Shown here piece after piece: positions 27,104 through 27,545 of a DNA stretch of 27,545 nucleotides; position 1 is the first letter of the stretch; each line of letters starts with the position of its first letter. The position numbers were made by a program, and so were the translations under genes. The notes under the pieces were generated by a model, which saw only the letters and a list, made by a program, of their open reading frames with translations, made no database searches and was not told the DNA's origin. This DNA is from a virus, in the IMG/VR virus record IMGVR_UViG_3300045996_000667, positions 1 through 27,545 of that record; one strand, 5' to 3'.

Positions 27104-27294
27104 CAATCCGACACGAGCTGTTCAAGCGGCTAGAGATGACAGCTCCTGAACGCGAACAGTGCGAACGTGGGCAGTGCGCTGGCGAGTGGCACATCTGGAC
27201 GCCTCAGAACCCTGACAAGTGCCAGTGCGGCGGGTTGACCAAATACGAATTCGGCGGCCTAACCTTGGTGCGAGAAGTATTGGAGGGACGATAG
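27100..27294 (+). CDS. Small zinc-binding protein
   Basis: 64 residues. Cys21, Cys26, His31, CQCGG (41-45), a possible zinc site; W-x2-P and LTKYEFGGLTLVREV follow. ATGA start. Confidence 0.64.
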   Translation: MTIRHELFKRLEMTAPEREQCERGQCAGEWHIWTPQNPDKCQCGGLTKYEFGGLTLVREVLEGR

Positions 27295-27296
27295 TC

Positions 27297-27437
27297 ATGT
27301 CAGACGGACCCGAGTTCTACCAGACCGGCTACGGCAAACGGTTCTTCGATTCGCAACTGCCAGACCTGATCAAGCAACTGACCAGAATCGCGGACGCGCT
27401 CGAGGCGATCCTGCGAAGCCGTGGAGAGAACGACTAA
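27297..27437 (+). CDS. Small phage helical protein
   Basis: 46 residues. PEFYQTGYGKRFFDSQLPDL then LTRIADALEAI, a plan that (from memory) recurs in short phage proteins. The FY-x-T-x2-GKRFFD part is not the EFF tag. Shares one base with the next ATG. Confidence 0.68.
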   Translation: MSDGPEFYQTGYGKRFFDSQLPDLIKQLTRIADALEAILRSRGEND

Positions 27438-27545
27438 TGGAGCGCAAGGCTGAAGTTCAGATCAAGGGCCGCGACACTCACGTCACGTTCTTCGTCAAGG
27501 GTACTCCGACAGATCCTTACCTTGGCTGGAGCGGGCGCACTTTCG
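27437..27545 (+). CDS. Partial small protein (N-terminal part)
   Basis: 36 residues visible to the window edge, coupled by TAATG. Begins MERKAEVQIKGRDTHVTFFV, then KGTPTDPYLGWSGRTF. Beta-strand start; identity not recognised. Confidence 0.55.
   Translation, partial: MERKAEVQIKGRDTHVTFFVKGTPTDPYLGWSGRTF

Noticed and set aside
1-27545. Diversity-generating retroelement as the source of array variation
   Set aside because: No reverse transcriptase or template/variable repeat pair is seen in the window; variation looks like cassette exchange.

Overview
The window is a gene-dense stretch of what looks like a large temperate phage or phage-plasmid. It carries a tyrosine integrase, a tRNA-Leu with its own promoter, dozens of tiny tightly overlapping genes (ATGA, GTGA and TTGA junctions), a Ku DNA-end-binding protein, and many small proteins of the kind phages carry. 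No terminase, portal, capsid, tail, polymerase or repressor gene is visible, so this is accessory or early territory of a larger genome. G+C looks to be in the mid-to-upper fifties. GTG and TTG starts are frequent. The host is probably a bacterium with a lipoprotein and Sec export pathway; I cannot name it.

Layout. (1) Positions 1-8789: a tandem array of 26 very small genes whose products share a short N-terminal peptide, consensus S-E-E-F-F-x-A-L (W can replace the second F), followed in nearly all by a divergent CxxC...CxxC zinc-ribbon body. I call this the EFF family. Embedded in the array are an S24/S26 serine-peptidase-like gene, a SLOG/DUF2493 gene, the integrase with a putative attP/tRNA-Leu block (1922-3461), a small membrane protein and a minus-strand methyltransferase. 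(2) 8790-9243: regulatory region with an 18-bp palindrome, a dyad operator candidate and a promoter. (3) 9244-9979: three small genes. (4) 9980-11195: 1.2 kb without credible genes, packed with perfect hairpins, a candidate large structured RNA. (5) 11196-14392: small zinc, membrane and basic proteins, with a hairpin repeat (12160, 14401) placed before two gene groups. (6) 14493-16351 and 16533-25147: long runs of overlapping small phage genes, including an L7/L12-like/EFF/zinc-ribbon fusion, a lipoprotein with 42 consecutive prolines, a DnaJ-type zinc protein and Ku. (7) 25245-27545: a secreted protein, a strong terminator, then more small phage genes, two of which carry the EFF motif without zinc ligands.

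How it may work together. The striking system is the EFF array: one short tag on some thirty otherwise different small proteins. The tag also occurs internally, at the C-terminal side, and on non-zinc proteins. The upstream stop codon is often embedded in the tag codons of the next gene, so recombination inside the tag DNA would exchange whole cassettes without breaking frames. I infer a common docking or targeting peptide with rapidly diversifying cargo. By architecture it resembles the capsid-targeting peptide of T4 internal proteins, but no homology is claimed. Three ACACAA-N5-TTGTGW dyads (near the integrase, before 9244 and before 11724) suggest one regulator touching several regions.
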